A stretch of 64,000 nucleotides of DNA, from NCBI RefSeq assembly GCF_014284125.1, contig NZ_JACOFX010000008.1, positions 62,001 through 126,000 on the forward strand, read 5' to 3'. The stretch comes from Undibacterium umbellatum. GTDB lineage: Bacteria > Pseudomonadota > Gammaproteobacteria > Burkholderiales > Burkholderiaceae_D. Under the pieces are notes generated by a model that was not told the origin of the DNA, did not search any database, and was given only the letters and a program-made list of their open reading frames with translations. The translations under genes were made by a program, and so were the position numbers. Positions 56,342-64,000 of this stretch are shown here, piece after piece (the stretch's first letter is position 1; each line of letters begins with the position of its first letter).

Positions 56342-58624
56342 ATGTCCTATCAAGTCCTCGCCCGAAAATATCGCCCCAAGAGTTTTGAAACTCTGGTGGG
56401 GCAAGAGCACGTGGTCCGTGCCTTATCGCATGCGCTAGAGCAGCAGCGGCTGCATCACGCCTATTTGTTTACCGGCACACGCGGTGTTGGCAAGACGACG
56501 CTGTCACGCATACTGGCCAAATCCTTTAACTGCGAGACGGGTATCACTGCCCATCCTTGCGGTGTCTGCGAAGCCTGTACGGCAATTGATGCCGGGCGCT
56601 TTGTTGACTATATAGAAATGGATGCCGCCTCTAACCGTGGCGTCGATGAAATGGCCTCGCTGCTCGAACAGGCAATTTATGCTCCATCCAATGCACGCTT
56701 TAAAGTCTATATGATAGACGAGGTGCACATGCTGACCAACCACGCTTTCAACGCCATGTTGAAAACGCTGGAAGAGCCGCCTGAGCACGTCAAATTCATT
56801 TTGGCAACCACCGACCCGCAAAAAATCCCGGTTACGGTCTTGTCACGCTGCTTGCAATTCAATCTCAAGCAAATGCCACCTGGCCATATTGTTGGCCATC
56901 TGGAAAATATCCTGGGACAAGAGCAAATCGATTTTGAGTTGTCTGCCTTGCGTTTATTGGCTCAGGGCGCACATGGCTCCATGCGCGATGCCTTGTCGCT
57001 GACCGACCAGGCAATTGCCTATGCCGCTGGTAAAGTCAGCCTGGATGCAGTGCAAGGCATGCTGGGTGCGCTAGACCAGTCTTACCTGATACGCCTGTTG
57101 GATGCCTTGCTGGCCCAGGATGGCAAGGCCTTGCTTGACGTTGCCGATGAAATGGCAGCGCGCAGCCTGTCTTATAAAGCTGCCCTGCAAGATCTGGGCA
57201 GTTTGCTGCACCAGATCGCCGTGGCGCAAATGGTGCCTGCAGCAGTGGCAGAAGATATTCCTGAACGCGAACAGGTATTGCGTCTGGCGCAGAGTTTCGC
57301 CAAGGAAGAAGTGCAACTGTTTTATCAAATTGCCGTGCATGGTCGCAATGAGCTGGCGCTGGCTCCTGATGAATATGCTGGTTTTAGCATGACGCTGTTG
57401 CGCATGCTGGCATTCAAACCTGTCAGTGGCGAACAATGGGCGCAGCCACCTGCCAGTACGCCACCGGCTGGTGGGCGTCCGGCGTTGCCAGTGAATAGTA
57501 CGAGCAATGTGCCGCCTGCACAAAGTCCTGCCCGTCCCGGCCCTGTTGCCAGTCCTGCAGCGCCCAGTAATAGTAGTAGCGCTGCCTCTGCAGTAAATGC
57601 AGCGCCGGCAGTGTTGCCAGTCCGTGCTCCGGCAGAAGCACCTAAACCGGCGGCGCAGGATAATACTGAGGCTCGAGTCAGCACGCCTGCTGCTGGCACA
57701 CGTGTCAGCCCGGTCATGGCTGCCCTGGCTGCCGCGCGCGCAAATACCAAGAATGGCACACAAGCTGGGAAGCCCGCTTCTGCCGAAGTTGAGCCCGCAG
57801 CCAAAGCTGCAATTGCTCCTGTCGCCCCAGTAGCTCCAGTCTCACCCATAGCGCCTGTTCGTCCTGTTGCTCCGCCGACTGTCAAAGTAGCGCCATCATC
57901 GGCGCAACCAGTGGCCAAGCCTGTCCAGCCAGTATCTGCACCCGCACCTTTGATCGCAGAACAGGATATGCAATCCATGGGCATGGATGATATGCCACCG
58001 CCCTGGGATGAAGAAATGTTCTTCGATGCAGAGCCTGCAAAACCGGCAATGCCACCGAGAGTGATGACTCCTGCCACACATCAGGAGCAAGCCGCACCAG
58101 TTGAAGTGGGCGTGCTTGCTGACACAGTTGCAACTGCTGACCAGGAACCGCAAGCTGTCGTTGCAGAAGTGCTCAAGCCCAGAGAATCCATCACCCTGAA
58201 TGTCGATCGTCTGATCGCAAGTGCCCCAGTCCCTGAGTTGAGCTGGGATGGTCATTGGCCTGCACTGGCAGCCAGCTTGCCAGTACGCGGCGTAGCGCAG
58301 CAAATGACGCAGCAAAGTGAACTGGTCAGTTGCAAGCAGGATGGTAATGCTCATGTTTTCCGTTTGCGTCTTCCTCTTGCGACCCTTTTGTCTTCTGGCA
58401 GTGTTGAAAAACTCAGCGCAGCCCTGACTGAGCGGTTTGAAAAAAACATACGGGTAGAAACCGAGATAGGTGCGGTTGAGCATACTGCCAACGCACAGGC
58501 TGTAGCTGAGCGTGAAGTGCGCCAGCAGCAGGCAGAAAAATCCATACAAAGCGACAGTTTCGTGCAGACTTTAATGCGCGAATTTGGTGCCACTATCGTC
58601 ACGGGTAGCATACGGCCAGTCTGA
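56342..58624 (+). CDS. dnaX: DNA polymerase III subunits gamma and tau
   Basis: Clamp-loader ATPase that organises the replisome. The 760-residue product begins MSYQVLARKYRPKSFETLVGQ; Walker A is GTRGVGKTTLSRIL near 45, the zinc cysteines lie in CETGITAHPCGVCEAC near 64-79, and Walker B is YMIDEVHML near 122. A long Pro/Ala-rich linker (about 365-560), containing tandem APV/SPI/RPV-type repeats near 495-515, leads to the tau C-terminal domain. I see no slippery A-AAA-AAG heptamer at the usual gamma position, so only tau may be made. It is followed by ybaB and recR. Confidence 0.96.
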   Translation: MSYQVLARKYRPKSFETLVGQEHVVRALSHALEQQRLHHAYLFTGTRGVGKTTLSRILAKSFNCETGITAHPCGVCEACTAIDAGRFVDYIEMDAASNRGVDEMASLLEQAIYAPSNARFKVYMIDEVHMLTNHAFNAMLKTLEEPPEHVKFILATTDPQKIPVTVLSRCLQFNLKQMPPGHIVGHLENILGQEQIDFELSALRLLAQGAHGSMRDALSLTDQAIAYAAGKVSLDAVQGMLGALDQSYLIRLLDALLAQDGKALLDVADEMAARSLSYKAALQDLGSLLHQIAVAQMVPAAVAEDIPEREQVLRLAQSFAKEEVQLFYQIAVHGRNELALAPDEYAGFSMTLLRMLAFKPVSGEQWAQPPASTPPAGGRPALPVNSTSNVPPAQSPARPGPVASPAAPSNSSSAASAVNAAPAVLPVRAPAEAPKPAAQDNTEARVSTPAAGTRVSPVMAALAAARANTKNGTQAGKPASAEVEPAAKAAIAPVAPVAPVSPIAPVRPVAPPTVKVAPSSAQPVAKPVQPVSAPAPLIAEQDMQSMGMDDMPPPWDEEMFFDAEPAKPAMPPRVMTPATHQEQAAPVEVGVLADTVATADQEPQAVVAEVLKPRESITLNVDRLIASAPVPELSWDGHWPALAASLPVRGVAQQMTQQSELVSCKQDGNAHVFRLRLPLATLLSSGSVEKLSAALTERFEKNIRVETEIGAVEHTANAQAVAEREVRQQQAEKSIQSDSFVQTLMREFGATIVTGSIRPV

Positions 58625-58695
58625 TGTCAGCGGCGTATAAGAATGCGTGACCATCCTTTAATCAATATCCCATTTTTATTTTCGGAGAAATTTTT

Positions 58696-59022
58696 ATGAT
58701 GAAAAATCAATTAGCTGGCCTGATGAAACAAGCCCAGGCAATGCAGGACAATATGAAAAAAGCCCAGGATCAATTGGGTCTGGTAGAGGTCGAAGGCCAG
58801 GCTGGTGCTGGTCTGGTCAAGATTATCATGACCTGCAAGAACGATGTCAAACGCGTTACCATCGATCCATCTCTGCTGGGCGATGACAAGGACATGCTGG
58901 AAGACCTGGTTGCTGCTGCATTCAATGATGCGGTACGCAAGGCAGAAGCCACTTCACAAGAAAAAATGTCAGCTTTGACAGCTGGCATGCCATTGCCGCC
59001 TGGCTTCAAGATGCCATTCTGA
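58696..59022 (+). CDS. ybaB: Nucleoid-associated protein YbaB/EbfC
   Basis: Small DNA-binding dimer of 108 residues. The N-terminal helix [24 protein letters not shown] and the segment [26 protein letters not shown] are typical of the family, as is the Pro-rich end ([12 protein letters not shown]). GGAG lies upstream of the adjacent ATGs at 58696 and 58699. The dnaX-ybaB-recR order is a conserved bacterial cluster. Confidence 0.95.
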   Translation: MMKNQLAGLMKQAQAMQDNMKKAQDQLGLVEVEGQAGAGLVKIIMTCKNDVKRVTIDPSLLGDDKDMLEDLVAAAFNDAVRKAEATSQEKMSALTAGMPLPPGFKMPF

Positions 59023-59024
59023 GT

Positions 59025-59621
59025 GTGAAAAAACTCGGTAGTCTGGAAGCCTTGTCTGAGGCTCTGCGGCGCTTGCCCGGCGTCGGGCCAAAGTCTGCCC
59101 AGCGCATGGCTTATCACTTGCTGCAACATGACAGGGAAGGCGCTGCCATCCTTGGCATGGCCTTGACCCATGCGGTTGAGCGCATACAGCATTGCGCATC
59201 CTGTAATACCTTCAGCGAGAGCGAAGTCTGCGAAACCTGTCTGGATGCAGTGCGCGATACCAGTCTGCTATGCGTGGTGGAAACGCCCTCAGACCAGATG
59301 ATGATAGAGCAGACCATGACTTACAAGGGCCTGTACTTTGTCCTCATGGGACGGCTCTCACCACTTGATGGCATAGGCCCGAAAGACATCCATCTGGAAA
59401 AACTCGTCACCAGGGCCACCGACGGTAAAGTGCAGGAAGTGGTGCTGGCCACCAATTTCACTAATGAAGGTGAGGCAACCGCGCATTACATCAGCGAGAC
59501 ACTGAAATCACGTGGTTTGCGGGTGAGTCGTCTGGCACGCGGCGTGCCAGTCGGTGGAGAGCTCGAATATGTGGATGCTGGCACCATTGCCCGCGCCATG
59601 CTGGATAGACGGACTACTTAA
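59025..59621 (+). CDS. recR: Recombination protein RecR
   Basis: Partner of RecF and RecO in loading RecA at gaps. The 198-residue product starts at GTG 59025 and contains the helix-hairpin-helix [16 protein letters not shown] near 15-30, the C4 zinc finger [16 protein letters not shown] near 57-72 and a Toprim domain ([16 protein letters not shown], then [17 protein letters not shown]). It begins three bases after the ybaB stop. Confidence 0.97.
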   Translation: MKKLGSLEALSEALRRLPGVGPKSAQRMAYHLLQHDREGAAILGMALTHAVERIQHCASCNTFSESEVCETCLDAVRDTSLLCVVETPSDQMMIEQTMTYKGLYFVLMGRLSPLDGIGPKDIHLEKLVTRATDGKVQEVVLATNFTNEGEATAHYISETLKSRGLRVSRLARGVPVGGELEYVDAGTIARAMLDRRTT

Positions 59622-59652
59622 TTCAGTCACTGAGATAATAATATAAGCCATC

Positions 59653-60318
59653 ATGTTTCTGATCCCCGCCGAACAAAAAAGCAAATTGCACTTGCAATGG
59701 TCAGACCTGATAAGGGGATTGGCTGGGAGTTCCAGACATGCGATGGAAGTCTGGACTTTGCTTGATAAACATTATTCGGAACCACAGCGCAGTTTTCATA
59801 ATCTCTCGCATATCCAGTCCATGCTCAAGCATGCAGAAGAGCGGCGGGCTGACATACAGAATTTCTCTGTCGTATCCCTGGCCATCTGGTTTCATGACAT
59901 GGTGTATGACACCCATGCCAACAATAATGAGTTGAAAAGTGCAGAGCTGGCAGGCGAATTGATGATGCGCATGGAAATTAATCCCATCATCATCATGCAT
60001 GTGCAGCAATGCATACTTGCGACGGCCAGGCATGAGGTAGCCGATTTTAAAAACCGCGCTGCTGATATTCCCTTGTTCCTGGATATTGCCTTGACCATCC
60101 TGGGTGCGCCCAAGGATGTCTATCAGCAATATAGTCGTGCCATACGCAATGAATTCCGCTGGCTGGAAGCGCCAGCTTACAGAGCGGGGCGCTTAAAAGT
60201 GCTGAAGCGCTTTGCTGGCCGTGAACACTTATATTTTCATCCCATCATGGCGGCGCAATTTGATGCGCAGGCACGCGCCAATATCGCATGGGAAATCAAG
60301 AAACTCACTTTTGTCTGA
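59653..60318 (+). CDS. Predicted HD-domain phosphohydrolase
   Basis: Soluble protein of 221 residues. It has the HD-type pattern of a His in SFHNLSHIQSML near 48-59, the His-Asp pair in IWFHDMVYDTHANNNE near 79-94, and a later Asp in LFLDIALTILG near 140. This arrangement matches the predicted metal-dependent HD phosphohydrolase group that includes COG4339. The substrate (nucleotide or other phosphoester) is unknown. It lies 31 bases after recR. Confidence 0.82.
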   Translation: MFLIPAEQKSKLHLQWSDLIRGLAGSSRHAMEVWTLLDKHYSEPQRSFHNLSHIQSMLKHAEERRADIQNFSVVSLAIWFHDMVYDTHANNNELKSAELAGELMMRMEINPIIIMHVQQCILATARHEVADFKNRAADIPLFLDIALTILGAPKDVYQQYSRAIRNEFRWLEAPAYRAGRLKVLKRFAGREHLYFHPIMAAQFDAQARANIAWEIKKLTFV

Positions 60319-60358
60319 GTTGATCCTGTAACTCTTTTCTGGACGTATTTTTACTCTT

Positions 60359-61606
60359 ATGCAGTCACAAGCTAAAGCACACGGCCCTTTGGCGGGAATC
60401 AAGGTTCTGGAATTGGGTACGCTAATTGCGGGGCCTTTTTGCTCGCGCATGCTGGCAGAGTTTGGCGCTGAAGTCATCAAGGTCGAGTCGCCCGATGGTG
60501 GTGATCCTCTGCGTCAGTGGCGCGTATTGAAGGATGGCACTTCCTTGTGGTGGAGTGTGCAAGCACGCAATAAGAAAAGCATCACCCTGAATATGAAACA
60601 GGAACAGGCACGTGAAATAGCCAGGCGCCTTGCCCTGGATGCCGACATTATCATAGAGAATTACAGACCCGGCGTGCTGGAAAAATGGGAGCTGGGATAT
60701 GATGATTTGAAAGCGATCAATCCCGCCACTATCATGGTGCGCCTTTCCGGTTATGGCCAGACAGGGCCTTTGAAAGATTTGCCCGGCTTTGGTGCCATCG
60801 GTGAATCCATGGGCGGTTTGCGTTATGTCTCAGGCCATGCTGACCGGCCACCTGTGCGCGTCGGCATATCAATTGGTGATTCAGTCGCGGCCCTGCATGG
60901 CGTTATCGGTGCCATGATGGCCTTGCGGCACCGTGATGTCACTGGTGGGCGCTGGAATGGCAAGCAGGGTGACGCATGTGTCGCTGGCCAGGGGCAAATG
61001 GTGGATGTAGCTTTATATGAGTCGGTATTCAATCTAATGGAATCGCTGGTGCCAGAATTTGATCATGCCGGTGTCGTGCGTGAGCGCACTGGCGGTGCCT
61101 TGCCCGGCATCGTGCCGTCGAATACGTATACTACGGCAGAAGGTGAAAATATTGTCATTGCAGGCAATGGTGACGCGATTTTTCACAGACTCATGAAAGC
61201 CATAGACCGGGATGATCTGGCGCAAGATCCGGGCCTGGTGCGCAACGATGGCCGTGTCCCGCGTACGGCAGAAATTGATGCGGCAATTCAGGCCTGGTGT
61301 TCCGGTCGCGAAATAGATACGGCCTTGCAAATACTCAAGGCTGCAGATGTGCCGGTAGGGAAAATCTACTCTGTACGTGACATGATGAATGACCCGCAAT
61401 TCCTGGCGCGCCAGATGTTTGAGCAGCATGCCTTTGAAGATGGTACACCAGTCAAGCTGCCAGCCATCACGCCAAAGATGTCAGAAACACCGGGGCAGAC
61501 GCAGTGGCTGGGGCCGCGCCTTGGTCAACATAATCAGGAAGTGTTGAGTGCGTTGGGTTATAGTGATGCGGAGATAACGCAAATGACTGCGGACAAGGTA
61601 ATTTAA
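60359..61606 (+). CDS. CaiB/BaiF-family (class III) CoA transferase
   Basis: CoA transferase of 415 residues. The N-terminal GIKVLELGTLIAGPFCSRMLAEFGAEVIKVE near 12-42 is the family signature, followed by NYRPGVLEKWELGYDDL and SGYGQTGPLKDLPGFGAIGESMGG. The likely catalytic aspartate is in ISIGDSVAALHG near 173-184. It stands alone next to unrelated genes, so donor and acceptor CoA esters cannot be named. A 25-residue microprotein ORF follows within 23 bases. Confidence 0.9.
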   Translation: MQSQAKAHGPLAGIKVLELGTLIAGPFCSRMLAEFGAEVIKVESPDGGDPLRQWRVLKDGTSLWWSVQARNKKSITLNMKQEQAREIARRLALDADIIIENYRPGVLEKWELGYDDLKAINPATIMVRLSGYGQTGPLKDLPGFGAIGESMGGLRYVSGHADRPPVRVGISIGDSVAALHGVIGAMMALRHRDVTGGRWNGKQGDACVAGQGQMVDVALYESVFNLMESLVPEFDHAGVVRERTGGALPGIVPSNTYTTAEGENIVIAGNGDAIFHRLMKAIDRDDLAQDPGLVRNDGRVPRTAEIDAAIQAWCSGREIDTALQILKAADVPVGKIYSVRDMMNDPQFLARQMFEQHAFEDGTPVKLPAITPKMSETPGQTQWLGPRLGQHNQEVLSALGYSDAEITQMTADKVI

Positions 61607-61628
61607 ATAAGTAATTTAAAGGTGAACT

Positions 61629-61706
61629 ATGAATCGACAGATGTTGAAACAATTCCTGATTGCCCTGGCGCTGTTCCTGCTGGGTTACTTCACCTTTAAT
61701 CACTAA
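61629..61706 (+). CDS. 25-residue single-pass membrane microprotein
   Basis: Short ORF beginning MNRQMLKQ, followed by the hydrophobic stretch FLIALALFLLGYF and ending TFNH. The charge pattern and 13-15 residue apolar run fit a single membrane helix with the N-terminus inside. AAGGTG lies six bases before the ATG. It starts 23 bases after the CoA transferase stop on the same strand. Function is unknown, and expression is not shown; the good ribosome site and membrane-helix composition are the support. Confidence 0.6.
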   Translation: MNRQMLKQFLIALALFLLGYFTFNH

Positions 61707-61719
61707 AACTTTGAAATGA

Positions 61720-61746
61720 CTGACCAAGCCCTCAATGCCTGGTCAG
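61720..61746. terminator. Hairpin between microprotein and marC
   Basis: CTGACCA (61720-61726) and TGGTCAG (61740-61746) form a perfect 7-bp stem with a 13-base loop. It lies just past the stops of both convergent genes. T-runs are weak on both strands, so termination is only likely. Confidence 0.45.
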
Positions 61747-61756
61747 CCATGTTTGA

Positions 61757-62359
61757 TCAGTGTAAGGTTTTCAGATAATCCCTGATCCCCGCCAGCAGCA
61801 TTTCGACCGACATCGCTGTCAGTATTAAACCCATCAGGCGCTCAAATGCAGTCATGGCGCGTATGCCCAGGACTTTTTGCATGCGTTCCGCACTCAATAA
61901 TACCACTAGCCAGACGACCGCAACGGCAGTCAGCGCTGCCAGATGTACGATCATGTCTTGCCTGCTGTCTGATGAAAACAGCAAGACTGTCGCTAGTGCA
62001 GAAGGCCCAGCCAGAGCAGGTATGGCTAGTGGCACTATGAAGGGCTCGTGACCATCTTCCACATCACCAAAAATACCACCTTCCTGCGGGAAGACCATGC
62101 GCAGAGCTATCAGGAACAGGATCACGCCACCACCTATGCGCAAAGATGCCTCGGTCAATTGCAGCGCGGTCAGGAAGTGTTTGCCAAAGAACATGAACAG
62201 CAAAAGCAAGCCAAAGGCAATAGCACATTCGCGTACCACCACGCGCCAACGCCTTTCAGGCGCGACATGGGACAGGGCGCTGACAAAGATGGGGACGTTT
62301 CCGAAAGGGTCGGTGACCAATATCAGCAACATCAGGGATTGAAAAAAATCTTGAGTCAT
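61757..62359 (-). CDS. MarC-family inner-membrane protein
   Basis: Integral membrane protein of 200 residues with six hydrophobic segments. The family pattern is clear: LLILVTDPFGNVPIFVSAL near 12-30, RIGGGVILFLIALRMVF near 73-89, and IPLAIPALAGPSALATVLL, which contains the conserved Pro-Ala-Gly-Pro turn. MarC-type proteins have no settled function despite the name (multiple antibiotic resistance). It lies 41 bases downstream of elbB on the same strand. Confidence 0.9.
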   Translation of the reverse strand: MTQDFFQSLMLLILVTDPFGNVPIFVSALSHVAPERRWRVVVRECAIAFGLLLLFMFFGKHFLTALQLTEASLRIGGGVILFLIALRMVFPQEGGIFGDVEDGHEPFIVPLAIPALAGPSALATVLLFSSDSRQDMIVHLAALTAVAVVWLVVLLSAERMQKVLGIRAMTAFERLMGLILTAMSVEMLLAGIRDYLKTLH

Positions 62360-62399
62360 GAAGACCTTTTGTAAAAATTGATGCTTTGAAAAAGCGACT

Positions 62400-63050
62400 T
62401 CAAATTAATGCCAGTGTAGCCTTGACGGCGGCTTCTATACCTGTCGCTGCTTCAGCAATATTTTCTGCCAGCATGTATGCTGGTGTGCTGACTACTTTTC
62501 TCTCTGTGTCGACGACAAATTCCTTCACTGGGCAATTGATGTGCTGTCCACCCATGGCAGTTACTGCAGCGGCTGTGTCCGTATCTGTGCCGATGGTGAC
62601 CGCAACACCTCTGCCATATACAAACGGCAGCATGGCTGGTGCTATGCATATATAGCAGGCAGGTTTGCCAGCGTCGGCGATGGCTTTGGCAAAGCGCAAA
62701 ACGTCTGGCTGTATCTGGCAGTCAGCCCCCTTGCTGGCAAAGTCGGACAGATTCTTGGCTGCACCAAAACCACCCGGGAAAAATACTGCGGCATAGTCTT
62801 CAGGATTGGCCCGCGCGATATCTTTGATCTTGCCACGGGCAATACGGGCAGATTCAACTAATACATTGCGGTTTTCCCCTGCGGCGACCTGCCCTGTAAG
62901 ATGATTGACAACATGGGCTTGCGGGATGTCAGGTGCAAGGAATTCTGGTTCTGCGCCAGCTCTGACAAGAGCCAGCATGGTCAGGACACTCTCGTGAATT
63001 TCAGCGCCATCGAAGACGCCACAACCGGAAAGAACGACGGCTACTTTCAT
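62400..63050 (-). CDS. elbB: Isoprenoid biosynthesis glyoxalase ElbB
   Basis: DJ-1/PfpI-superfamily protein of 216 residues. VAVVLSGCGVFDGAEIHES at 3-21, AVFFPGGFGAAKNLSDFA near 90-107 and the nucleophile elbow ACYICIAPAML near 133-143 with its cysteine are typical of ElbB, which has glyoxalase activity and was linked to isoprenoid synthesis in E. coli. The start at 63050 gives MKVAVVLSG. It precedes marC on the same strand. Confidence 0.92.
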   Translation of the reverse strand: MKVAVVLSGCGVFDGAEIHESVLTMLALVRAGAEPEFLAPDIPQAHVVNHLTGQVAAGENRNVLVESARIARGKIKDIARANPEDYAAVFFPGGFGAAKNLSDFASKGADCQIQPDVLRFAKAIADAGKPACYICIAPAMLPFVYGRGVAVTIGTDTDTAAAVTAMGGQHINCPVKEFVVDTERKVVSTPAYMLAENIAEAATGIEAAVKATLALI

Positions 63051-63238
63051 AATGTACCTTTATATTTGTGGGAGAAGGACAGAAAGCAGCTAATTTTCCC
63101 GCTGAAGCCTGTAGGCTGTCAACAAAGTCCGCCAGTTTCTGGAAAAATAGAGCCCGCTACCAGCGCACTAAGCAAAAAAACATTTATTATTAGCCAGAAA
63201 AAGGCGAACGCTCGTTTTATTATCCCGAGCCTAGCTCA

Positions 63239-63256
63239 TTCAGGCATATTCCTGAA
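63239..63256 (+). repeat. Small inverted repeat upstream of DUF1289 gene
   Basis: TTCAGG-N6-CCTGAA, a perfect 6-bp inverted repeat, ends 15 bases before the DUF1289 start. A GCTCG/CGAGC pair lies just upstream. This may be an operator or a leader hairpin; nothing further can be said. Confidence 0.35.
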
Positions 63257-63271
63257 AGCCAGAGTAAGACT

Positions 63272-63472
63272 ATGTCAGTAATTAAGACGGAAGGTAAAGA
63301 ACGTCCCGATACTCCTTGTGTTGCCGTTTGCTCAACGACATTTGATGACGTTTGTCGTGGTTGTGGCCGCACAGTGGCAGAGGTGGCGGAATGGGTGTTC
63401 ATGACCGCAGAACAAAAAGATGTAGTCTGGATTCGGATATTGGCTGAGGGTTATCCAAGACGCAATACCTGA
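63272..63472 (+). CDS. DUF1289 domain protein
   Basis: Small cysteine-rich protein of 66 residues. The pattern TPCVAVCSTTFDDVCRGCGRTVAEVAEW is the DUF1289 signature, with four cysteines (near 16, 20, 28, 31) that could bind a metal or iron-sulfur cluster. Function is unknown in the family. It lies 41 bases before the molybdoenzyme subunit gene. Confidence 0.85.
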   Translation: MSVIKTEGKERPDTPCVAVCSTTFDDVCRGCGRTVAEVAEWVFMTAEQKDVVWIRILAEGYPRRNT

Positions 63473-63513
63473 TTGCAGCAAATAATAGCGGCAAAAAATA
63501 ATGGAGACTATGT

Positions 63514-64000
63514 ATGTCGCAAGAAAAAAAATCAGGACGCCGCCGCTTCATCCTGGGTGGTTTGGGACTGACAGGTGCCTTGCTGGTGGGTTGGGGCGTC
63601 ATGCCACCTCGCCAGCGTCTGAACGCCAGTAAACCCTTGCCAGTATCAAATGGCGAAGTCGCCATGAATGGCTGGATCAAAATTGCGCAAGATGGTACCG
63701 TCAGCGTCGCCATGCACAGGAGCGAGATGGGACAGGGCATCCATACTGCCTTGCAAATGTTGGTGGCTGAAGAGCTCGACGTGCCTATGAGTGTGGTTAA
63801 ACCCATGTATGTACCCGCGGATAAAATTTATGGCAGCATGGCGGCATTGGCAGATGGCCTGCCATTTCATCCAGACGATCAAGGCAGTGTGAAGCGCGTA
63901 GCACAATGGGTGACCTTGAAATTCGCCCGCGAACTGGGTTTGCAGATGACAGGTGGCTCATCCAGCGTCAAAGATGCATGGCAGCCCATGCGTGAAGCAG
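63514..64000 (+). CDS. Isoquinoline 1-oxidoreductase-type molybdopterin-binding subunit (3' end cut by window)
   Basis: Open without stop to the end of the window: 162 codons seen. The N-terminus has a twin-arginine export signal (GRRRFILGGLGLTGALLVGWG), so the mature enzyme is probably periplasmic. Residues about 49-95 (GEVAMNGWIKIAQDGTVSVAMHRSEMGQGIHTALQMLVAEELDV) match the start of the molybdopterin-binding aldehyde-oxidase-like subunit (IorB family). GGAG lies seven bases before the ATG. A cognate iron-sulfur subunit should lie nearby but is not in the window. The moeA-moaD-moaE genes supply its cofactor. Confidence 0.85.
   Translation, partial: MSQEKKSGRRRFILGGLGLTGALLVGWGVMPPRQRLNASKPLPVSNGEVAMNGWIKIAQDGTVSVAMHRSEMGQGIHTALQMLVAEELDVPMSVVKPMYVPADKIYGSMAALADGLPFHPDDQGSVKRVAQWVTLKFARELGLQMTGGSSSVKDAWQPMREA

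Noticed and set aside
56815-56830. A-run in dnaX as a programmed frameshift site
   Set aside because: It lies near codon 160 inside the ATPase domain, far from the usual gamma end, and lacks the heptamer and stem-loop context.
62901-63281. 126-codon plus-strand open frame across the elbB start
   Set aside because: Its first part is antisense to elbB; the rest is non-coding leader of the DUF1289 gene with no motif.

Overview
The window is a stretch of chromosome from a betaproteobacterium. It is most likely a member of the Burkholderiales, family Oxalobacteraceae, of moderate GC such as Undibacterium or a relative. That is inferred from protein character and gene order (pyrG, eno, ftsB together; dnaX-ybaB-recR; moeA-moaD-moaE); no 16S rRNA is present. 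I saw no rRNA, tRNA, CRISPR array, insertion sequence or prophage. The window cuts a gene at both ends.

Region by region. 1-5917: the end of a surface-polysaccharide locus (methyltransferase/coiled-coil/glycosyltransferase fusion, wecB, a second glycosyltransferase, an acyltransferase). 5918-9640: an iron-uptake patch with a fiu-type catecholate siderophore receptor and piuC/ybiX, two Fur-box candidates, and the frameshifted remnant of a FecI-type sigma factor. 9889-15716: a glycine-zipper lipoprotein, molybdenum cofactor genes moeA-moaD-moaE, a fluoride channel, a PhyH-type dioxygenase, a prolyl aminopeptidase and a hypothetical protein. 15776-18524: clpB with a clear heat-shock (sigma-32) promoter and a terminator. 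18533-29109: mixed housekeeping and accessory genes (AraC regulator/MFS exporter pair, RraA-like protein, DUF1460 protein, XRE regulator, CREST-type membrane hydrolase, TatD, ComEC, alpha/beta hydrolase, LpxR-like protein). 29221-33024: pyrG, eno, ftsB. 33307-36867: a large lipoprotein of unknown function and a putative outer-membrane beta-barrel.

36877-52838 is the most coherent functional unit. A divergent pair of operons appears to encode uptake and CoA-dependent aerobic breakdown of an aromatic acid, most likely 2-aminobenzoate (anthranilate). LivHMGF lie on the minus strand. On the plus strand are an aminobenzoate-CoA ligase, the solute-binding protein, the bifunctional 2-aminobenzoyl-CoA monooxygenase/reductase, an SDR enzyme, a MarR regulator, an enoyl-CoA hydratase, an acyl-CoA dehydrogenase, a thioesterase, a RidA-family protein and a 3-hydroxyacyl-CoA dehydrogenase, followed by glutaryl-CoA dehydrogenase. 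Most genes overlap or nearly touch. The shared control region carries two palindromes built from the same TTTAGG half-site, good candidates for MarR operators. RidA proteins act on enamines and imines, so its presence fits a pathway whose intermediate keeps an amino group on a partly reduced ring.

53106-64000: a potassium-channel-like protein, aidB with a divergent TetR regulator, the dnaX-ybaB-recR replication/repair group, an HD-domain protein, a CaiB-type CoA transferase, a 25-residue membrane microprotein not previously listed as an ORF, marC, elbB, a DUF1289 protein and the start of an isoquinoline 1-oxidoreductase-type molybdoenzyme subunit.

I found no clearly new defence or mobile system. 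The items most worth a second look are the aminobenzoyl-CoA operon with its RidA protein and palindromic operators, the decayed fecI gene still behind a Fur box, the membrane microprotein, and the unknown lipoprotein/barrel pair.
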